This document shows, in pieces, positions 8,801 to 17,246 of a stretch of 64,000 nucleotides of DNA. The notes beneath the pieces are model-generated. The model was not told the DNA's origin, ran no database searches, and saw only the letters and a program-made list of their open reading frames with translations. Position numbers and translations under genes: made by a program. Numbering within the stretch: position 1 is the stretch's first letter; the number at the start of each line of letters is the position of its first letter. Source of the DNA: Nostoc sp. TCL26-01 (GTDB lineage: Bacteria; Cyanobacteriota; Cyanobacteriia; Cyanobacteriales; Nostocaceae); NCBI RefSeq assembly GCF_013393945.1, contig NZ_CP040297.1:620001-684000 (forward strand), in the 5' to 3' direction.

Positions 8801-8840
8801 CATTTTCCGTACAAATTTAAGATAAGGAGCGATTGTTAAA

Positions 8841-9674
8841 ATGAGTAGTTCCGTCGCAGAACGGCTAGGAATTAAAGACGCAATCAGCACTAAGATTGAG
8901 CTGCGCCAGAATTGGAGCGAAGACGAATTGCAAAGAGTCTTTCGTGCTGCTTATGAACAAATTTTTGGTCGGCAAGGTGTATATGCTAGCCAAAAATTTA
9001 CCAGTGCGGAAGCTTTATTGCGCAACGGTAACATTAGTGTGCGGCAGTTTGTTGAGACATTAGCAAAATCTGATTTTTATAAAGAATGCTTTTTTTATAA
9101 AAACTCCCAGGTGCGGTTTATCGAACTCAACTATAAGCACTTACTGGGACGTGCGCCCTACGATCAATCAGAGATTGCTTACCATGTAGACTTGTATGCT
9201 GCTCATGGCTACGATGCTGATATAGAATCATATATCTATAGCACAGAATATGACAATGCTTTTGGTAACTCAATCGTGCCTTATTACCAAGGATTTGCCT
9301 CAATTCCTGGCATGAAAACCGTAGGATTTAACCGCATATTTGAGCTTTATCGGGGTCGTGGTAACAGTGATAATGCTCAGATGGGAGGTAAAAATTCTCG
9401 CCTGCGTACCAAAATATCCTTGAATTTGGCTAACGGGATTTTGCCACCAACCTCCGCAGGTACAAGTTTTGTATCCGCAGCTCCAACTCTCATCAGTTCG
9501 GCGGCACGAGGAGATAGTAGAATGTTTGTGGTTGAAGCGATCGCCGGTGGAGATACAAGAGTCGCAGTCCGTCGCAGCCGCCAAGTATATACTGTCCCTT
9601 ATGATCGTCTTTCCAGCACATACCAAGAAATTCACAAACGTGGCGGTAAGATAGTTAAGATTTCGCCAGTGTAA
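8841..9674 (+). CDS. pecC: Phycoerythrocyanin-associated rod linker protein
   Basis: The 277-residue linker has an N-terminal phycobilisome linker domain (Pfam PBS_linker type, about residues 10-175: [33 protein letters not shown]) and a C-terminal CpcD-like domain (about 225-277: [31 protein letters not shown]). It joins PEC hexamers at the outer end of the rods to phycocyanin. An AAGGAG ribosome-binding site precedes the ATG. Its length is that of a normal PecC. It is separated from pecA by repeats, and from pecE by about 105 bp of STRR-like GGGAGT and ACCCATT sequence. Confidence 0.92.
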   Translation: MSSSVAERLGIKDAISTKIELRQNWSEDELQRVFRAAYEQIFGRQGVYASQKFTSAEALLRNGNISVRQFVETLAKSDFYKECFFYKNSQVRFIELNYKHLLGRAPYDQSEIAYHVDLYAAHGYDADIESYIYSTEYDNAFGNSIVPYYQGFASIPGMKTVGFNRIFELYRGRGNSDNAQMGGKNSRLRTKISLNLANGILPPTSAGTSFVSAAPTLISSAARGDSRMFVVEAIAGGDTRVAVRRSRQVYTVPYDRLSSTYQEIHKRGGKIVKISPV

Positions 9675-9779
9675 AAGAGTAGGGAGTGGGGAGTAGGGAG
9701 TGGGGTGAGATGAGACAGAAATTGCTTTCTACCCTATTCTCCATTTCCTATTACCCATTACCCATTACCCACATTGACA

Positions 9780-10553
9780 ATGACCACGGCTAACTCTACT
9801 GAACCCATTCTTTCACCAGAAACAGCGATCGCAGCGTTGTCTAGTGATGATAACCAAATTCGTTATTATGCGGCTTGGTGGCTAGGCAAACATAACGTGC
9901 AAGCTGGTTGTGGAGCATTGTGTACAGCCTTATTTGATGAGCGCTATCGTCTGACATCGGGAGGTTATCCCCTGCGCCGTCAAGCTGCACGAGCTTTAGG
10001 ACAATTGAAAAATCCCCAAGCAGTACCCGCGTTAATTATGGCGTTGGAATGTGATGAAGATTTGCGTCTTAGAGAAGCAGCGATCGCAGCTTTAGCTACA
10101 ATCGGTGATCAAAGGGCTGTCAATCCTTTACTCAACCTTTTGCAATCTCATCACGAGCAACCCTATGAAGCTTTGATTGAAGCATTAGCTACTTTACAAG
10201 TTTGGTCAGTTCGTCCACAAATTGAACCATTTCTGCAACACTATTCTGAGCGTGTACAATGTGCAGCTGCTCGATATATGTATTTGTTAACTCAGGAGAC
10301 GCAATATATTGAACGTATTGTCAAAAATCTCCATCATGACAATATGTATTTGCGTTGGGCCGCTATATTTGATTTAGGAGCAGTTGGTCATCAGCAAGCT
10401 ATACAAGCGATATTATCAGCTTCAGTTCCTAACAGTATCAAGCTGTTAAATTTAAAGCGTATATTGGAAACACTTTTGCATAACGAGGAATCTACCAAAG
10501 AAACAACACAACTACTTTTCCAAACAATTGATGATTTATTAATTCAACTTTAA
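9780..10553 (+). CDS. pecE: Phycoviolobilin lyase-isomerase subunit PecE
   Basis: This 257-residue HEAT-repeat protein of the CpcE/PecE family begins its conserved part with IRYYAAWWLGKHNV. Several HEAT-like helices follow (RRQAARALGQLKNPQAVPALI, LREAAIAALATIGDQRAV). With PecF it attaches phycocyanobilin to Cys84 of PecA and isomerises it to phycoviolobilin. PecF is known to carry the isomerase motif NHCQGN, which is not found in this protein. The ATG at 9780 is preferred to the TTG at 9774. STRR-like repeats stand directly upstream, so no good ribosome-binding site is visible. No pecF follows, and repeat elements begin within 20 bp of the stop. Confidence 0.9.
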   Translation: MTTANSTEPILSPETAIAALSSDDNQIRYYAAWWLGKHNVQAGCGALCTALFDERYRLTSGGYPLRRQAARALGQLKNPQAVPALIMALECDEDLRLREAAIAALATIGDQRAVNPLLNLLQSHHEQPYEALIEALATLQVWSVRPQIEPFLQHYSERVQCAAARYMYLLTQETQYIERIVKNLHHDNMYLRWAAIFDLGAVGHQQAIQAILSASVPNSIKLLNLKRILETLLHNEESTKETTQLLFQTIDDLLIQL

Positions 10554-10570
10554 AACTAATAATTTTTCGA

Positions 10571-10808
10571 GATTTTCATGCCGATGAAGTACACCTGTCT
10601 AGTCCAGAGGTCATAGAGGCAGGTTAAATCAGTTATCAGTTATCAGTAAACAGTTATCAGTTAAGATAATTGGGTTTAAGTCGCCCACTTTAACAGTGAA
10701 CAGTTATCAGTCAAGATAATTGAATCAGCGTTAACTGATAACTGATAACTGTATTAACCCGCCCCTACTGCTTGTGAGAAATGTGGGTAGTCTCTGTTGA
10801 CTAAAAAT
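10571..10808. repeat. GGGCGGGTT palindromic repeat, copy 1, with an inserted repeat block
   Basis: The left part (GATTTTCATGCCGATGAAGT, then TCTAGTCCAGAGGTC and AGGCAGGTTAA) and the right part (TTAACCCGCCCCTACTGCTT, then GAGAAATG and GTTGACTAAAA) together match the reverse complement of 30141-30284. Here about 100 bp of CAGTTATCAG/CTGATAACTG short repeats separate the two arms. Other copies lie at 21048-21140 and 40675-40765. The element starts 18 bases after the pecE stop. Confidence 0.75.
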
Positions 10809-10822
10809 ATGTTGTCACTTTA

Positions 10823-10978
10823 AGAGGGTGTTTGAAAAGTTTCAGTAGGTATAAAAATGTCATTCTGACTGGAGCGGAGCGTCAGGAAGAATCTAGGTTT
10901 TGTGGCACATACCGAGATGTTTCATTCCGCTACGCTCCATTCAACATGACAAAGAAACAGACTTTTCAAACGTCCTCT
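10823..10978. mobile_element. MITE-like element, copy 1
   Basis: This 156-bp element is bounded by terminal inverted repeats, AGAGGGTGTTTGAAAAGT at the left and the complement of AGAGGACGTTTGAAAAGT at the right (two mismatches in 18). The internal sequence (CATTCTGACTGGAGCGGAGC, TAGGTTTTGTGGCACATACC) recurs almost unchanged at 14372-14526. It has no coding capacity, as expected for a miniature element mobilised by a transposase from elsewhere. I could not define a clear target-site duplication. Confidence 0.7.
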
Positions 10979-11067
10979 AAGAAAGGGAATAGTTATTAGT
11001 CATTAGTCATTAGTCAGTTTAGTTGCATGGCAATGCTAAAACATTGCTATGGAAAATGTTTGCGGAA

Positions 11068-11286
11068 TTACTCTAATTCTGAGCTAATGATCTGAAACTC
11101 ACCGGAGAGTAGGGATACGACGATATTGTCTTTCTCCGAGTCTATTTTAATCAACCAGCGTTTACTTGGTTGACCATCTGAGCGTGACTCTCGACCACAC
11201 ACTACGCCAAACTCGCCAGCAATATATCCTGGACTGAGAATCAAAACTCTGTCTCCTATTTGTACACCATCTGGGTTAGGCAACAA
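11068..11286 (-). CDS. Small conserved-type hypothetical protein with KOW/SH3-like look
   Basis: The 72-residue protein reads as one small beta-barrel-like domain (VQIGDRVLILSPGYIAGEFGVVCGRE, then RWLIKIDSEKDNIVVSLL). This is reminiscent of KOW or SH3-like segments, in which GDRV and G-VV motifs recur. I do not recognise a named family. The composition looks like real protein: balanced charge and no repeat content. It stands alone, facing the pec operon, between two repeat-rich intervals. Function unknown. Confidence 0.6.
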   Translation of the reverse strand: MLPNPDGVQIGDRVLILSPGYIAGEFGVVCGRESRSDGQPSKRWLIKIDSEKDNIVVSLLSGEFQIISSELE

Positions 11287-11455
11287 TACTCCTGTAGCTA
11301 TTGGCTCTCAAAAATGAATTAATACTGACGAGGTTCAGTATTGATAACCTAATCTTAAACAAATATGATACATTTCACAATCTTTTATTAATTATTTTTT
11401 GGTATGCGCTGAAAACGGTTTGAGAACAATACCCAACAACACCTAGCCATAACAA

Positions 11456-11537
11456 TAGGACTTAGGCAGTGTCACTAAATTTTCTGGCTTTTTTGTCAAT
11501 AGATAATTAGTAGAGACGTTGCAGTGCAACGTCTCTA
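11456..11537. repeat. Two dispersed repeats: GGACTTAxGCAGTG element and AGAGACGTTGC palindrome
   Basis: Positions 11456-11502 (TAGGACTTAGGCAGTGTCAC, TAAATTTTCTGG, TTTTTTGTCAATAG) match 20982-21027 almost base for base. Positions 11511-11537 form a near-perfect palindrome, AGAGACGTTGCA/TGCAACGTCTCT around one central G, whose family also occurs at 17164-17192 and 46775-46803. They fill most of the 11287-11631 gap before the GST gene. Confidence 0.75.
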
Positions 11538-11631
11538 GAGAGATTTCGGGCAACGCGGATTCCTATATATTTAAGATAGTCATAGATGTTTAAAAAAATC
11601 TTACCCTGTGATTTGATGGGTAGTTCCGAAT

Positions 11632-12654
11632 ATGACCAATATCAGCAAGACACAGAAACAGGGCAAATCTTTGCCTCCTCAGCTCATTATTGGATTGGGT
11701 AAGTTTGTTTGGACGACACTTTGGCAAATAATGATGTCAAAGCTTGCACCACGTAACCAAACAGGGGAGTATATTCGTCCCAGTAGCCAGTTCCGGAATT
11801 TTATCAAAACTGGAGATGATATTTACCCACCAGCATCGGGACGTTATACTCTTTATGTTGGCTTGGGTTGTCCTTGGGCCCATCGAACATTAGTTGTCAG
11901 AGCGCTGAAAGGATTAGCACAGACAATTTCTGTATCGATTGTTGTACCTTCACCAGAGTCAGGTGGTTGGGTATTGAAATCTCCAGAGTTAGGTTGTCAG
12001 AGTTTAGCGCAATTGTACGCACTAGCCCAACCAGGTTATAGTGGCCGCGCTACCGTACCGGTGTTGTGGGACAAGCAAACAAAGACTATTGTTAATAATG
12101 AGAGTGCAGAGATTATTGTCATGCTGAACTCAGAGTTCAATGAGTTTGCTTTAAATCCCACCTTAAATCTTTATCCAGAAGCACTAAAACAAAAAATTGA
12201 CTGGTGGAATGAGAAGATTTACGCCAGCGTCAATAATGGTGTGTATCGTTGCGGTTTTGCCCAAACACAAGCGGCTTACAACAAAGCCTGTGATGAATTA
12301 TTTACCACCCTAGATGAAATTGACGCAGCTTTAGTTCATAACCGTTACCTCTGTGGCGATGCGGTGACTTTAGCCGATGTGCGGTTCTTTACCACATTGT
12401 TTCGATTTGACATTGTGTACTATGGATTATTTAAATGTAACCGCCGCCGCATCCAAGATTACGAGAATTTAGGCCCATACTTGCGTGACTTGTATCAGTT
12501 AACAGGTGTTGCTGATACTTGCGACTTAGAAAGCGTGAAACAAGATTATTATGGCAACCTTTTTCCCCTCAATCCAGGTGGGATTATTCCTTCCGGCCCT
12601 GATATGGCATATTTATTAAAGTCGAGCGATCGCCACAACATTACTAAAGCATAG
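11632..12654 (+). CDS. Glutathione S-transferase, Xi class (glutathionyl-hydroquinone reductase-like)
   Basis: The 340-residue protein has the Xi-class thioredoxin-fold motif GCPWAHRTLVVRALKGL near residue 80, with the catalytic cysteine in CPWA. It continues with the family pattern (VPVLWDKQTKTIVNNESAEII, YRCGFAQTQAAYNKACDELF, LADVRFFTTLFRFDIVYYGLFKCN). Xi-class enzymes reduce glutathionyl-hydroquinones, and a cyanobacterial role in quinone or stress metabolism is an inference. About 45 residues precede the usual start of the fold. The ORF ends 3 bp before the convergent DUF2382 gene. Confidence 0.85.
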   Translation: MTNISKTQKQGKSLPPQLIIGLGKFVWTTLWQIMMSKLAPRNQTGEYIRPSSQFRNFIKTGDDIYPPASGRYTLYVGLGCPWAHRTLVVRALKGLAQTISVSIVVPSPESGGWVLKSPELGCQSLAQLYALAQPGYSGRATVPVLWDKQTKTIVNNESAEIIVMLNSEFNEFALNPTLNLYPEALKQKIDWWNEKIYASVNNGVYRCGFAQTQAAYNKACDELFTTLDEIDAALVHNRYLCGDAVTLADVRFFTTLFRFDIVYYGLFKCNRRRIQDYENLGPYLRDLYQLTGVADTCDLESVKQDYYGNLFPLNPGGIIPSGPDMAYLLKSSDRHNITKA

Positions 12655-12656
12655 AT

Positions 12657-13187
12657 TCATCCAGGATGAACTGGCAGTGATTGACCATGAGAACAACGAT
12701 CAAACCATTCTTGATACTTGTGTTGCTGTGCTGCATCTTCGACAATAATGGTAACTTGTACCTGCTGACAAGTGTGGTTGCGTTCTAGAGCGATCGCATT
12801 CAATAATAAACTAGCAATCTTTGGGGAACTAAAGTTGCCACTGACAGTTAAACCACCATTCCAACTGGTAATTTTGTCTCTGGAACTTTGATTTAATTCC
12901 ACTCCGGCAATTTCTCCTTGGCTTAAATCAATTTCTGCCAAGTGTTTTTGTTCTGGGCTAATTTGTTCAATAATCAGCTTTTCTCTGCGGATAGGAATTT
13001 GCACCATTTCGGTTTCAACAACCTTACGAACAATTACCTCACCAATCTTGTCTTTTCTCAGATTAACTCGTAGTTGTTCTTCTAATAGGCGAATATGTTG
13101 TTCTTCTACAATTATGGGTGAATTAACATTATTTTCATCAGCTATTATGATATTATCAGTTGCTTTTGATGATAAATATTCTGACAT
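12657..13187 (-). CDS. DUF2382 (YsnF/AvaK-related) stress-type protein
   Basis: The 176-residue protein has a segment typical of DUF2382 domains (about 30-85: LRLLEEQLRVNLRKDKIG-like start, then GEVIVRKVVETEMVQIPIRREKLIIEQI). These domains are found in YsnF-type and AvaK proteins. The last 80 residues are less conserved and I cannot assign them. It lies 94 bp downstream of the AvaK-like gene on the same strand and is probably co-transcribed. DUF2382 proteins are linked to general stress or resting cells; no biochemical function is known to me. Confidence 0.7.
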   Translation of the reverse strand: MSEYLSSKATDNIIIADENNVNSPIIVEEQHIRLLEEQLRVNLRKDKIGEVIVRKVVETEMVQIPIRREKLIIEQISPEQKHLAEIDLSQGEIAGVELNQSSRDKITSWNGGLTVSGNFSSPKIASLLLNAIALERNHTCQQVQVTIIVEDAAQQHKYQEWFDRCSHGQSLPVHPG

Positions 13188-13281
13188 ATAATCTATTTTT
13201 AAACTTCTATGATTGGTAAAAAATGAGAGTTTTAGATCCCCGAATTCTTTAAGAAATCGGGGATATATTTAATATCAGCTA

Positions 13282-14178
13282 TTAGCGTTCTTCAATTCTT
13301 TGACCAGGAGCATTCACATCTAATTCTTCCCGACGAATTTTTTCTTCGGATTCAATAGTGTCACGCTCTACAACTTTTTTCACTCTCACTTCTTCACGCA
13401 AAACAGTTTCTTTGCGGATATCAGGGGTTTCTTCATGCAGTTCCACACGAACAACTTCGCCTTCATGGAAGTCAGCGACACCTGGAGAAACTACAGTACC
13501 AGCGTCTTCTGGTGTGACACGCTCAATCACAACCCGTTCTCTTTCTACTGGTACAGCAACCCGTGCAGTTTCAGTCTCGATGTGTTTACCAACAGTCACT
13601 TCGCCAGTTTTCTGACGACGTTTATTCGCAATCAATCGTTCTTCATACAATCTGAGAGTTTGATGATTCTGCTCATTAATTCCGAATAAAGAAGGCTCAT
13701 GTTCGTAGCTGTAAGTATCACGAGTATAAGCAGGTGTTTTTGTGTCTAATGGTCTGGAAGCTTCCAAAGGCATAGAGGCTTCTAGAGGTGTGGAAGTTTC
13801 TAGAGGTTGGTTAGCATAAATGGGATTGCGATATACTCCACGTACCCTTTCTTCATAGTCGTAATCAACAGCTAAACGGTCATTAAATTCGGGTAATTCT
13901 TCAGCTTGTTGTCTATTCAAGCCAATCAAATAAACACGACCAGCACCATAATCAATGCGAGAACGACCAACTGGTAATAATACTTTTTTACCAAAAATCC
14001 AGAAACCTAAGTCAACAACTAAATAACGGAAATGGCCATCATCATCTACTAAAACATCATGAACTGTACCTAGTTTCTCATCACTTGTTTCTGTATAAAC
14101 ACCAAGCCCTTTAATATCATCACCTTGAAATGTATCGCGGTAATTGGGATCAAAATCAGCTAATTTGTAAAGAACCAT
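13282..14178 (-). CDS. AvaK-like PRC-barrel and DUF2382 protein
   Basis: Starting at ATG 14178, the 298-residue protein has an N-terminal PRC-barrel (about 1-110: DDIKGLGVYTETSDEKLGTV, HFRYLVVDLGFWIFGKKVLL). A variable linker with repeated LE(T/A)S-PLE motifs (about 135-160) follows, then a C-terminal DUF2382 domain (about 185-295) rich in paired Glu/Arg and Val. This is the layout of AvaK, the akinete marker protein of Anabaena variabilis. I prefer this start to the 14205 frame because a GAGGCGG ribosome-binding site precedes it. Several paralogs usually exist per genome, so I give no symbol. Confidence 0.8.
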   Translation of the reverse strand: MVLYKLADFDPNYRDTFQGDDIKGLGVYTETSDEKLGTVHDVLVDDDGHFRYLVVDLGFWIFGKKVLLPVGRSRIDYGAGRVYLIGLNRQQAEELPEFNDRLAVDYDYEERVRGVYRNPIYANQPLETSTPLEASMPLEASRPLDTKTPAYTRDTYSYEHEPSLFGINEQNHQTLRLYEERLIANKRRQKTGEVTVGKHIETETARVAVPVERERVVIERVTPEDAGTVVSPGVADFHEGEVVRVELHEETPDIRKETVLREEVRVKKVVERDTIESEEKIRREELDVNAPGQRIEER

Positions 14179-14310
14179 GTGATTCCGCCTCAAATATATA
14201 AACATTTCCTGTTTATTAAGCTAACGATTTGTGGCAGTAAATCACTCTTTCTCTTGACTGAATTGATTTCATCTTAGTATAGATATCAAAAGTTATATGA
14301 GAATCTGTTG

Positions 14311-14526
14311 AGAGGGTGTGGAAAAGTTTCAGTAGGTATAAAAATGTCATTCTGACTGGAGCGGAGCGTAAGAGGGTGTTGGAAAAGTTTCAGTAGGTAT
14401 AAAAATGTCATTCTTCCTTACGCTCCGCGTCAGGAAGAATCTAGGTTTTGTGGCACATACCGAGATGTTTCATTCCGCTACGCTGCATTCAACATGACAA
14501 AGAAACAGACTTTTCCAACGTCCTCT
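14311..14526. mobile_element. MITE-like element, copy 2, with a truncated copy fused in front
   Basis: A complete copy (14372-14526, 155 bp) has inverted ends AGAGGGTGTTGGAAAAGT and the complement of AGAGGACGTTGGAAAAGT. Immediately before it, 14311-14371 repeats the first 60 bp of the element (AGAGGGTGTGGAAAAGTTTC to GGAGCGGAGCGTA). The result looks like insertion of one copy into another, or slippage. It is the same family as 10823-10978 and lies upstream of the AvaK-like gene. Confidence 0.7.
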
Positions 14527-14539
14527 GAGATTTAGGAAA

Positions 14540-14769
14540 TTAATAACTGAGAAGGGGAGTGCACCCAAACAATATTCCTAAACCCAAAGGTGTCAAATGG
14601 CATTTTTCAATTAGCCAGTAGGCTAAGGGATCAGCACGGTAAAAGTCTTGCTCTTTCATGAATTTCTCAGGTAAATCAATCGGTAAAAAAGACAACATTA
14701 AGTTTCGCTGATCTGGAGTGACTACGCAAGATGTTTGTCTTCTCATATCTTCCACCAAGCGAGTGTAAG
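14540..14769 (-). pseudogene. Remnant of an unidentified gene interrupted by a dispersed repeat
   Basis: The minus strand has about 76 codons of protein-like sequence ending at a stop at 14540 (TRLVEDMRRQTSCVV, NLMLSFLPIDLPEKFMKEQD, YRADPLAYWLIEKCHLTPLG). The open frame extends upstream to 14872, but that part (LATRSRSHTNKTHLRG) is simply a translated dispersed repeat, so the original 5' end seems to be lost. I do not recognise the family. It could also be a functional short gene with a start inside this segment. Confidence 0.4.
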
Positions 14770-14870
14770 TCGTGGTTACGCAGACTCTTGAAAGCTCAAG
14801 TATTTTCAACCCACGTAGGTGGGTTTTGTTGGTGTGGCTGCGACTTCTCGTCGCCAAGCAAGGTACACTC
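14770..14870. repeat. Dispersed repeat, CGACTTCTAGTCGC family, copy a
   Basis: It contains ACCCACGTAGGTGGGTTTTG followed by GGCTGCGACTTCTCGTCGCC, two small inverted repeats. Related copies are at 46911-46970 and, in opposite orientation, at 51491-51590. Copies a and c also share the outer GCTTACGCAGACTC and AAAGCTCAA segments. Confidence 0.75.
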
Positions 14871-14924
14871 AATAAAATAAGCTAAGATGTAAGCAGAACA
14901 AGCATTTCCGCCTACAAAAACCCC

Positions 14925-15665
14925 ATGCTGGAGAATCTGCAAGCCCAAATTTATCAACTCGAACAATTTGCTAACACCCTCGTCTCTCAGCAATTGACCC
15001 ACCTGAGTTTGCTGAGTATTGGCATCATTTTTGCCGCAGGTTTACTTACCAGCCTGACACCCTGTATGCTTTCCATGCTGCCAATTACAATTGGCTATAT
15101 TGGCGGTTATGAAACCCAAAACCGTTGGCAAGCAGCAGCTCAGTCCACATGGTTTGCGCTAGGATTAGCTACTACCCTGGCAGGCATGGGCATTATCGCT
15201 GGTTTAGTGGGGAAAGTCTACGGTCAAATTGGCATTGGTTTGCCGATCATTGTCAGTATTATTGCCATTCTCATGGGGTTAAACTTACTAGAAGCTCTAC
15301 CTCTGCAATTCCCCTCCTTTGGTGATACTAATTGGATTTCACAGGATTTACCACCAGGAGTGCGTGCTTACGGCATTGGCTTAACTTTTGGTTTAGTCGC
15401 ATCTCCTTGCAGCACACCTGTTCTAGCCAGTCTTCTTGGTTGGGTTGCTAATACTCAAGACTTAATTTTAGGTGCTGTGTTGCTACTCTCTTACACAGCT
15501 GGCTACGTCACCCCCTTGATTTTGGCAGGGACGTTTACGGCAACGATCAAAAAGTTACTCGAATTGCGACGCTGGTCTAGCTGGATTAACCCCGTTAGTG
15601 GAGCATTATTGGTAGGATTTGGCGTATTTTCTCTAATTTCTCGGATTCCCCTTGGCACTTTTTAA
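14925..15665 (+). CDS. ccdA: Cytochrome c biogenesis protein CcdA
   Basis: This 246-residue polytopic membrane protein has about six hydrophobic segments. It shows the CcdA/DsbD-type motif GLLTSLTPCMLSMLPITIGY near residue 40 and the second cysteine segment FGLVASPCSTPVLASLLG near residue 160. CcdA passes electrons across the thylakoid membrane to keep apocytochrome c cysteines reduced in System II cytochrome c assembly. It is followed after 3 bp by ccs1, so the two form an operon. The start ATG at 14925 adds a short cytoplasmic helix before the first membrane segment. Confidence 0.9.
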   Translation: MLENLQAQIYQLEQFANTLVSQQLTHLSLLSIGIIFAAGLLTSLTPCMLSMLPITIGYIGGYETQNRWQAAAQSTWFALGLATTLAGMGIIAGLVGKVYGQIGIGLPIIVSIIAILMGLNLLEALPLQFPSFGDTNWISQDLPPGVRAYGIGLTFGLVASPCSTPVLASLLGWVANTQDLILGAVLLLSYTAGYVTPLILAGTFTATIKKLLELRRWSSWINPVSGALLVGFGVFSLISRIPLGTF

Positions 15666-15668
15666 GCA

Positions 15669-17048
15669 ATGACTATAGACAATATTGATAATTCAGCATC
15701 CCCAGCATCCCCTTGGTGGTCATTACCGGGGAAATTCTTACGAAGAGAGTTTTTACCCGTACTCACAGATTTAAGATTAGCGATCGCTCTGTTACTAATC
15801 ATTGCTCTATTCAGTGTCAGTGGCACTGTCATCGAACAAGGTCAATCACCTGCATTCTACCAAGCAAATTACCCAGAACATCCAGCTTTATTTGGTTTCC
15901 TTTCTTGGAAAGTTATCCAAGTCGTCGGTTTAGATCATGTCTATCGGACTTGGTGGTTTCTCTCTTTATTAGTCCTCTTTGGTACTAGCTTGACTGCTTG
16001 TACTTTTACCCGTCAGTTACCAGCCTTAAAAGCAGCTCAACGCTGGAAATATTACGAAGAACCAAAACAATTTCAAAAACTCGCTTTAAGCGCAGAATTA
16101 GATGCAGGTTCGCTCAATTCCTTCCACCAATTATTACAAAACCGTCGTTATAAAATTTTTCAAGAAAAAGATCATATCCTCTACGCTCGTAAAGGCATAA
16201 TTGGACGCATCGGCCCGATTATTGTCCATATCGGTCTTGTGACTATCCTGTTGGGGTCAATTTGGGGAGCAATGACGGGATTTATTGCTCAAGAAATGAT
16301 TCCCAGTGGTGAGACATTTCAAGTAAATAATATTATTGATGCTGGCCCTTTAGCAGCCCCAGTCCCAAAAGATTGGTCGGTAAAAGTCAATCGTTTCTGG
16401 ATTGATTATACCCCTAAAGGCGGCATTGACCAATTTTACTCAGATATGTCTGTCTTAGATGATCAAGGAAAAGAAGTTGACCACAAAAAGATTTTTGTCA
16501 ATCAACCTTTGCGTTATCATGGCGTGACTTTCTATCAAACTGATTGGGGTATTTCATCTGTTCGTGTCCGCGTTAACAAAAGCCCAGTCTTTCAAATACC
16601 AATGGCATTATTAGATACCAAAGGTCAAGGGCGAATTTGGGGGACTTGGATTCCCACAAAACCAGATATGAGTGAAGGTGTCTCGCTCTTAGCTAAAGAC
16701 TTACAAGGGATGGTATTAATTTATGATGCTCAAGGTAAACTAGTTGATACCGTCCGTACAGGAATGTCCACTCAAGTTAATGGAGTGACACTGAAAATCT
16801 TAGATGTAGTTGGTAGCACTGGCTTACAAATTAAAGCCGATCCTGGTATCCCGATTGTTTACACCGGCTTCGCTGTGTTAATGCTAGGTGTCATCATGAG
16901 TTACTTTTCTCATTCGCAAATTTGGGCATTACAAACAGGCGATCGCCTCTACATCGGTGGCAAAACCAATCGCGCTCAAGTCGCCTTTGAACAAGAAATT
17001 TTAGATATTTTAAATCGGCTAATTTCCTCACCAAAAGTAAATATCTAG
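15669..17048 (+). CDS. ccs1: System II cytochrome c biogenesis protein Ccs1/CcsB (ResB-like)
   Basis: The 459-residue ResB-family protein has membrane segments near residues 35-55 ([23 protein letters not shown]), 90-110 and 180-200 ([23 protein letters not shown], which includes the conserved histidine). A long lumenal domain follows (about 205-395, with [19 protein letters not shown]), then a last membrane span (about 396-415). Together with CcsA it delivers and attaches heme to apocytochromes. The ccsA gene is not in the window. The gene directly follows ccdA. Confidence 0.9.
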   Translation: MTIDNIDNSASPASPWWSLPGKFLRREFLPVLTDLRLAIALLLIIALFSVSGTVIEQGQSPAFYQANYPEHPALFGFLSWKVIQVVGLDHVYRTWWFLSLLVLFGTSLTACTFTRQLPALKAAQRWKYYEEPKQFQKLALSAELDAGSLNSFHQLLQNRRYKIFQEKDHILYARKGIIGRIGPIIVHIGLVTILLGSIWGAMTGFIAQEMIPSGETFQVNNIIDAGPLAAPVPKDWSVKVNRFWIDYTPKGGIDQFYSDMSVLDDQGKEVDHKKIFVNQPLRYHGVTFYQTDWGISSVRVRVNKSPVFQIPMALLDTKGQGRIWGTWIPTKPDMSEGVSLLAKDLQGMVLIYDAQGKLVDTVRTGMSTQVNGVTLKILDVVGSTGLQIKADPGIPIVYTGFAVLMLGVIMSYFSHSQIWALQTGDRLYIGGKTNRAQVAFEQEILDILNRLISSPKVNI

Positions 17049-17163
17049 TTTTGATGGTGCGTTAACTAAGTCTAACGCACCCAAATAGCATGGCAAGGCT
17101 AAATTTGTGTATTAGTAGCATTAGACATCGACCGAATTTAATCCTGCATTGCCCAAAATCCTT

Positions 17164-17192
17164 GTAGAGACGTTGCACTGCAACGTCTCTAC
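17164..17192. repeat. AGAGACGTTGC palindrome, copy 2
   Basis: GTAGAGACGTTGCA followed by the complementary TGCAACGTCTCTAC (sharing the central CTG region) forms a near-perfect palindrome between the converging ccs1 and DUF2330 genes. It could work as a bidirectional hairpin. Family members lie at 11511 and 46775. Confidence 0.75.
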
Positions 17193-17246
17193 ATTCTGTC
17201 AATATCCAATCCCCAATCTCTAATACTCAATACCTCTTTCCTATTC

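Noticed and set aside
9300..9635. 111-codon minus-strand frame within pecC
   Set aside because: It is the antisense shadow of the linker gene, with no ribosome-binding site and no recognisable product.
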